Source of the DNA: an uncultured Campylobacter sp.
Lineage (GTDB): Bacteria > Campylobacterota > Campylobacteria > Campylobacterales > Campylobacteraceae
NCBI RefSeq assembly: GCF_938002845.1
Contig: NZ_CALKZP010000017.1
Location: 1-36,479, forward strand
Direction of reading: 5' to 3'
DNA length: 36,479 bases
Part shown: positions 33,005-36,479 of the stretch, piece by piece
Position numbering within the stretch: the first letter of the stretch is position 1
Layout: each line of letters starts with the position of its first letter
The notes under the pieces: generated by a model
The model's database searches: none
Told to the model about the DNA's origin: nothing
The model's input: only the letters and a program-made list of their open reading frames with translations
Position numbers and translations under genes: made by a program

Positions 33005-33615
33005 AATTTCGTGCAGAATTTAATTCGTGCGTTTGACTTCCGCGTAAAATTCAGTTCATTGTAATGATGGAGCGAGAAAAATACGTTGCGGGCTTAATTT
33101 GCTTTTAGAATTCGGTCTTGATTTTGCTTACCTCTCCTAAAGCACAGATTTTATCGAAATTGGTGAGGCTATTTAAAACGCGCGCACCACTAGCGCGAAA
33201 TTCCATTTTCGGAAGTAAAATTTTAAGCGATTAGGTTGCATTTAAAATTTACGCAACTTTTATAGAGCTCGTTTGAATTTCGCGTCCCACAAAACTCGCG
33301 CTAGCTTGTAAAATTCTATTTTTTAGCTCTAAATACTTGCTTTTCTGCTACAACTTTATGATTTAAATTTTGAAAAATTTCTCCAAAAGGAGTTAAACTC
33401 CCAAGCGTTATTGCCGCCTCGGTATGGGGGAGCCAAAATTTCACTTTGTATCAAAGGCAAATCCTATGCAAAGTACACGCTAAATGAGCAGGCGGAGCAA
33501 ATAATTTCAAATTTAGCGGCGCCTGTCTTATCGGATGCCGCGAAGCTGCATATTACAAAGACCTGGCAAATGCAAAAAGCAATCGTAAAATTTTACCCCA
33601 AGAGCCAATCTCGAT
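33005..33615. other. Gap with a weak small open frame
   Basis: No recognised gene. A plus frame of 85 codons (TTG 33411 to 33668) reads PPRYGGAKISLCIKGKSYAK, then LNEQAEQIISNLAAPVLSD. AAAAGGAG lies at about 33384-33391, too far for that start, and its end overlaps the rhodanese gene on the other strand, so it is doubtful or a remnant. Another frame beside it gives LPSVIAASVWGSQNFTLYQR. Near 33387 GGAGT-TAA-ACTCC is a small perfect palindrome. RAATTY sites are frequent. Confidence 0.4.
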
Positions 33616-34329
33616 TTATTTCACCAACTCGTAATTATACTCTTTCGTGCCGTCAAGTAGATTTGTGACGTTGTAGCCTCGCTCGTTTAGGGCTTTGGCG
33701 AGCTTGGCGCTGCGGTTGCCGCTATAACAATGTGTGATCATCTTTTTGTCTTTATTGGCCTCAAGCACGTCCTTGTAATTTTCTAAAGGCTCGCCGTCAG
33801 GAATATTTATCGCGCCTTTCATATGCCCCGCGTCGTAGTCTTTTTTCTCGCGCACATCGATGACTAAGACGTTCGGATCATTCGCTATTTTCAAAAACCC
33901 CTCCGCGTTTATGCTACCGACCTTATACAGCTCGTAGTCATACTGCTTCACGCCGGGCGCATTCATAAGCATACTAAAGCCCTTTTGTTTAAGCAGATCA
34001 AGCGCCTTGCCGCTGCGGTTGCCTGTGTTGCAATAGAGCACGACGTTTTTATCCTTGTAGGCGTTTATCTCATCCAGCCTGCTTTCCAGCTCTCCAAGCG
34101 GGATGTTGATCGCATGCTTCACGTGGCCTGCGGCGTACTCATCTGCGCTTCTGACGTCGATGACTAGATAATTTTCTTTAGCCCTATTGTCCTCCTCTAT
34201 CGCTGATAGTGCCGCGCCGCTTATGGCGTAGCCGTTAGGCTGTTGCATCTCGGCGCCGCAAGTCGCGAAAGATCCCAATGCCGCCAGCAAAACCGCGCTT
34301 TTTAAAATTTTATGAGAAATAAATTTCAT
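33616..34329 (-). CDS. Tandem-domain rhodanese-like protein, exported
   Basis: 237 residues with a signal sequence (KSAVLLAALGSFATCGA) and two rhodanese domains. Domain one has YLVIDVRSADEYAAGHVKHAINIP and the active loop YCNTGNRSGKAL (about 98-109). Domain two has VLVIDVREKKDYDAGHMKGAINIP and the loop HCYSGNRSAKLA (about 200-211). Both catalytic Cys are kept, unlike many tandem rhodaneses where one is lost. It probably carries sulfur or acts in thiol chemistry in the periplasm; the donor is unknown. The Cys in FATC lacks the normal -3 Leu of a lipobox, so lipid attachment is uncertain. It has its own promoter (34364-34372). Confidence 0.85.
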   Translation of the reverse strand: MKFISHKILKSAVLLAALGSFATCGAEMQQPNGYAISGAALSAIEEDNRAKENYLVIDVRSADEYAAGHVKHAINIPLGELESRLDEINAYKDKNVVLYCNTGNRSGKALDLLKQKGFSMLMNAPGVKQYDYELYKVGSINAEGFLKIANDPNVLVIDVREKKDYDAGHMKGAINIPDGEPLENYKDVLEANKDKKMITHCYSGNRSAKLAKALNERGYNVTNLLDGTKEYNYELVK

Positions 34330-34363
34330 CTCGTCTCCTTTAGATTTGCTTTTAAAGCGAGAA

Positions 34364-34372
34364 ATTATATCA
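34364..34372 (-). promoter_or_regulatory. Extended -10 promoter of the rhodanese gene
   Basis: On the minus strand it reads TGATATAAT, a perfect TGnTATAAT, 34 bases before ATG 34329, with AAAGGAGA as ribosome site. Confidence 0.7.
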
Positions 34373-34637
34373 AAATTTTATCTAAATAGTGTGAATTTAC
34401 GCCGTTAGCAGATGCGAGCGATCAAGTAGGGGTTCGATTGCAAAACCCAAATAGCGATAAAATTTAATAAGGTCGGACTTGCGCCCGATCGGTATCAGAA
34501 AGGAGGGTTAAAATATATAGACCGCGCCGAGCACGATAAATGCTCTTAGGCAAAAGCCGCCTACAAGCACGCCGTATTCGTTATAAATACAGCTTTTTAT
34601 CTCCTCGCCGCCTTAGCCTGCAAAGTCCGCGCTTGAA
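34373..34637. other. Gap with a possible tiny remnant after murB
   Basis: No full gene. On the minus strand an open frame of 34 codons (34612 down to the stop at 34508) reads KSCIYNEYGVLVGG, then FIVLGAVYIF, a membrane-like tail, preceded by GAGGAG but without an ATG, GTG or TTG at the right place. It directly follows murB. In C. jejuni, as I recall, fliQ is beside murB; this tail does not look like FliQ. Confidence 0.3.
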
Positions 34638-35429
34638 CTATAAAATTTTAACCTCTAGCTCGAGCGTGACGCCGAAGCGCTGCAAAACCCGCTTCCGAGC
34701 GAGCTCTATCAGGCTCATCACATCCTCAAAACTCGCGCTGCCGAAATTTATGATGAAATTGGCATGCTGCTCGCTAAATTTCGCGCCGCCGATCGCGTGG
34801 CCTTTAAGCCCTGCCGCTTCGACCAGCCTGCCCGCGGCGTCATTCGGCGGGTTTTTAAAGCAGCTTCCAAAGCTTGCTCCCTTTGGTTGATTGGCGCGCT
34901 TAGCGGCGAAATCCGCGGCGAGCGAGACGTCAAAGCCGCGCGAAATTTTAAACTCAGCGCCCAAAATCGGCTCCTCGATCCCGCTTCTTCTGTAGCCGAA
35001 GCTTATCCGCTCGCGCTCCACCCAGCCGCGAGCCAGGCGCACGGCAAGCAGACTATCGCTGATGCTAGCGCCGGCGAGCCCCGCGTTCATTTTGATTAGC
35101 CCGCCGAGCGTGCCCGGGATGTTGCGCAAAAACTCAAAGCCGCCGAGACCCTGCTTTTTGGCGAAGTTATAAATTTTGCCCGACTTCGTCGCAGCCCAGA
35201 TGCTAAGGACATCGCCGCTTAAGCTTATGCGGTCGAACTCCTCGCTTAGCATCGCAAGGTGCGGCGGCGCGGGCGAGATAAGCAGATTGTTGCCGCCACC
35301 GATGATCGCCCCCCCCGATATGCTCTCAAACTCCGCAAAATCAGCCTCGTCCTTTAAAATTTGCACCGCAAAGCTCCCGCCAATGCGCACGGAGGTATAT
35401 TTGCTAAAATCTATCTGCTTTGTTTTCAA
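34638..35429 (-). CDS. murB: UDP-N-acetylenolpyruvoylglucosamine reductase
   Basis: FAD enzyme that reduces UDP-GlcNAc-enolpyruvate to UDP-MurNAc for peptidoglycan. At 263 residues it matches the short type II (Tyr-loop-lacking) MurB of epsilonproteobacteria. Seen: YTSVRIGGSFAVQIL, IIGGGNNLLIS (FAD diphosphate site, about 40-50), FEFLRNIPGTLGGLIKMNAG (about 98-117), FGYRRSGIEE, GSCFKNPP with the catalytic Ser-Cys region, AAGRLVEAAGLKGHAIGGAKFSEQHANFIIN (split here between LKG and HAIGG in relatives) and the final EVKIL. Start ATG 35429. No cell-wall neighbour is seen; the upstream 600 bases are gene-free. Confidence 0.95.
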   Translation of the reverse strand: MKTKQIDFSKYTSVRIGGSFAVQILKDEADFAEFESISGGAIIGGGNNLLISPAPPHLAMLSEEFDRISLSGDVLSIWAATKSGKIYNFAKKQGLGGFEFLRNIPGTLGGLIKMNAGLAGASISDSLLAVRLARGWVERERISFGYRRSGIEEPILGAEFKISRGFDVSLAADFAAKRANQPKGASFGSCFKNPPNDAAGRLVEAAGLKGHAIGGAKFSEQHANFIINFGSASFEDVMSLIELARKRVLQRFGVTLELEVKIL

Positions 35430-36045
35430 AATTTTGCCTTTTAAATTTCATTTTTTGGTTTCTTAAATTTAAAATTTTACCCGCTGCGCCCCGTATCGTT
35501 TTAAAATTTAGCGATACCGCCGCGCCGCACGGTGCGAAACGCGAACGCTATCTTAAAATTTAACGCTGCTGTGATTAAATTTAGCTCGCTTTCGATACGT
35601 TTTCAGCGGTGCGCTATGTCACACGCGCAGCTCGCACTCTGCGGCACAAAATACAGCCGCACAATGCGCCTCCGCGCGTAAAATTTCATCGCCGCATAGC
35701 CGTAAATTAAGGCGGCATATTGCGCGGCGACAAATAACGCCGCAGCAGGCGGTCGATTGACGAACTTGGCGGGCGATCCGCGACAAACTCGGCGCTAAAT
35801 TTGCGCGCAAATTTTAAATCCACATTGCACTCCGCGGCTAAATCCAAAAGCGGCGATACATTACCGCTACGGCAAAAGCGATATAAAATTCTACCGCGCG
35901 TCTGTTTTTACGCCGAAGTAAAATTTTAGCCGAGGCGCAAACCCCTTAACGCCTAGAAATTTAGCCGAAACGAAGGGGTAGTGTTTCGAGCAAAATCAGC
36001 CGAAATAAGGCTCAAATTTCAGCTAAATTTTAACCTCGCCCGCCT
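35430..36045. other. Gene-free stretch between mqnD and murB
   Basis: About 615 bases with no convincing gene. A 63-codon minus frame (35619-35810) is rich in Cys, Arg and Ala and looks like G+C-driven chance. RAATTY sites are again frequent (by eye more than ten). One inverted repeat, GTATCG/CGATAC at 35493-35517, has a 13-base centre. No RNA gene is recognised. Confidence 0.5.
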
Positions 36046-36479
36046 TTACATAGGGTTTTGTCCGCCACAGTCTGCAAAACGAATCTCGTTATATTCGCGC
36101 GGGATAAAATTCTCCTGCGCGCTAATCGGCGCAGGGTAAAATCCGCGCTCGTAACCAAGCTCAAACAGCCTATCCACCGCCCTTATCTGTACCCCCGAAA
36201 GCTCGATCGAGGCCTCGTTGGCATAAAGGCTCAGATATTTTTCGAGCTTTGCGTCGTCCACGCGGATGAGATTTCGCTCCATCAGCATGTGCGACAAAAG
36301 GGGCTTATGCGCGGTGGCGATCCGCACGCCCTCAGTTAGCACGCGCTCGCACTCGATAGCGTCCGTTATCGGTAGGCTGCGGCGAACCGCCATGCCCCCT
36401 AGCGGCAGCGGCAGATTTTCGCCAGCTAGCTCGCTCCAGATATCCCAGATCTCGCGCTCTACGCAAAGCTCGTCCGAAA
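36046..36479 (-). CDS. mqnD: 1,4-dihydroxy-6-naphthoate synthase, C-terminal part (partial)
   Basis: Last part of MqnD, the enzyme that turns cyclised dehypoxanthinyl futalosine into 1,4-dihydroxy-6-naphthoate for menaquinone by the futalosine route used in Campylobacter and Helicobacter. The frame is open to the window edge, so the start is outside; the ATG at 36393 is internal. Seen: WSELAGENLPLPLGGMAVRR (the 'LPLPLGxxxxRR' turn of the family), a helical stretch, then YLSLYANEASIELSGVQIRA ('HIxLYVNxxSxDLGxxG' in relatives) and a short C-terminal tail with a CGGQNPM end. It is close in fold to MqnA, but the LPLPLGG and LYANE pair points to MqnD. Confidence 0.8.
   Translation of the reverse strand, partial: SDELCVEREIWDIWSELAGENLPLPLGGMAVRRSLPITDAIECERVLTEGVRIATAHKPLLSHMLMERNLIRVDDAKLEKYLSLYANEASIELSGVQIRAVDRLFELGYERGFYPAPISAQENFIPREYNEIRFADCGGQNPM

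Noticed and set aside
34508..34612. Membrane-like 34-codon frame after murB as a fliQ remnant
   Set aside because: It lacks a start codon and its residues do not resemble FliQ.
35619..35810. 63-codon minus-strand frame rich in Cys and Arg
   Set aside because: Composition follows G+C-rich non-coding sequence, with no motif or ribosome site.

Overview
The window looks like chromosome from a Campylobacter species with fairly high G+C, of the oral group (C. gracilis, rectus, showae, curvus). The evidence is epsilonproteobacterial protein types, the block tig-clpP-def-comM-nnr-purN next to folE, fused NifU beside NifS, a futalosine-pathway menaquinone gene (mqnD), and the AAATTT hexamer occurring everywhere. 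In C. jejuni, as I remember it, folE is followed by fliI and murB sits beside fliQ. Neither flagellar gene is present here, which would suit the non-flagellated C. gracilis. This species call is an inference.

Layout. 1-1530: the argH 3' end, a 620-base gene-free stretch, and hemD. 1548-9400: a promoter and a likely 6S RNA lead into a tightly packed plus-strand run, purD - RDD membrane protein - lptD - phosphoribosyltransferase-like gene - pnp - universal stress protein. 9690-10636: two A+T-rich tandem paralogues of unknown function. 10763-15638 (minus): dcd - topA - YfcE-like phosphoesterase - CPA2 antiporter, as one run from a clear promoter. 15762-16811: periplasmic asparaginase. 16863-20123: a decayed region holding an IS1595-family remnant, a cas6-like 5' fragment, a WYL-regulator 3' fragment, an FtsK-type translocase 3' fragment, and a frameshifted DUF3137-like gene. 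20252-26401 (minus): tig-clpP-def-comM-nnr-purN, with genes touching or overlapping. 26559-28709 (minus): a TonB-dependent siderophore receptor broken by one in-frame TGA, with a Fur-like site upstream. 28897-31797: folE, then nifS-nifU for Fe-S assembly. 32216-33004: an amino-acid-binding periplasmic protein. 33616-34329 (minus): a tandem rhodanese protein. 34638-35429 (minus): murB. 36046-36479 (minus): the mqnD 3' part.

Most genes are housekeeping (purines, haem, RNA decay, LPS export, proteostasis, Fe-S clusters). Four things stand out. First, RAATTY sites (mostly AAATTT) are very dense both between and inside genes. Second, long in-frame low-complexity insertions sit in two housekeeping proteins, the phosphoesterase and Nnr. 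Third, there is a small graveyard of CRISPR-linked and mobile-element genes. Fourth, there is a likely 6S RNA upstream of purD. No CRISPR array, tRNA or rRNA was found, and I found no intact novel defence system.
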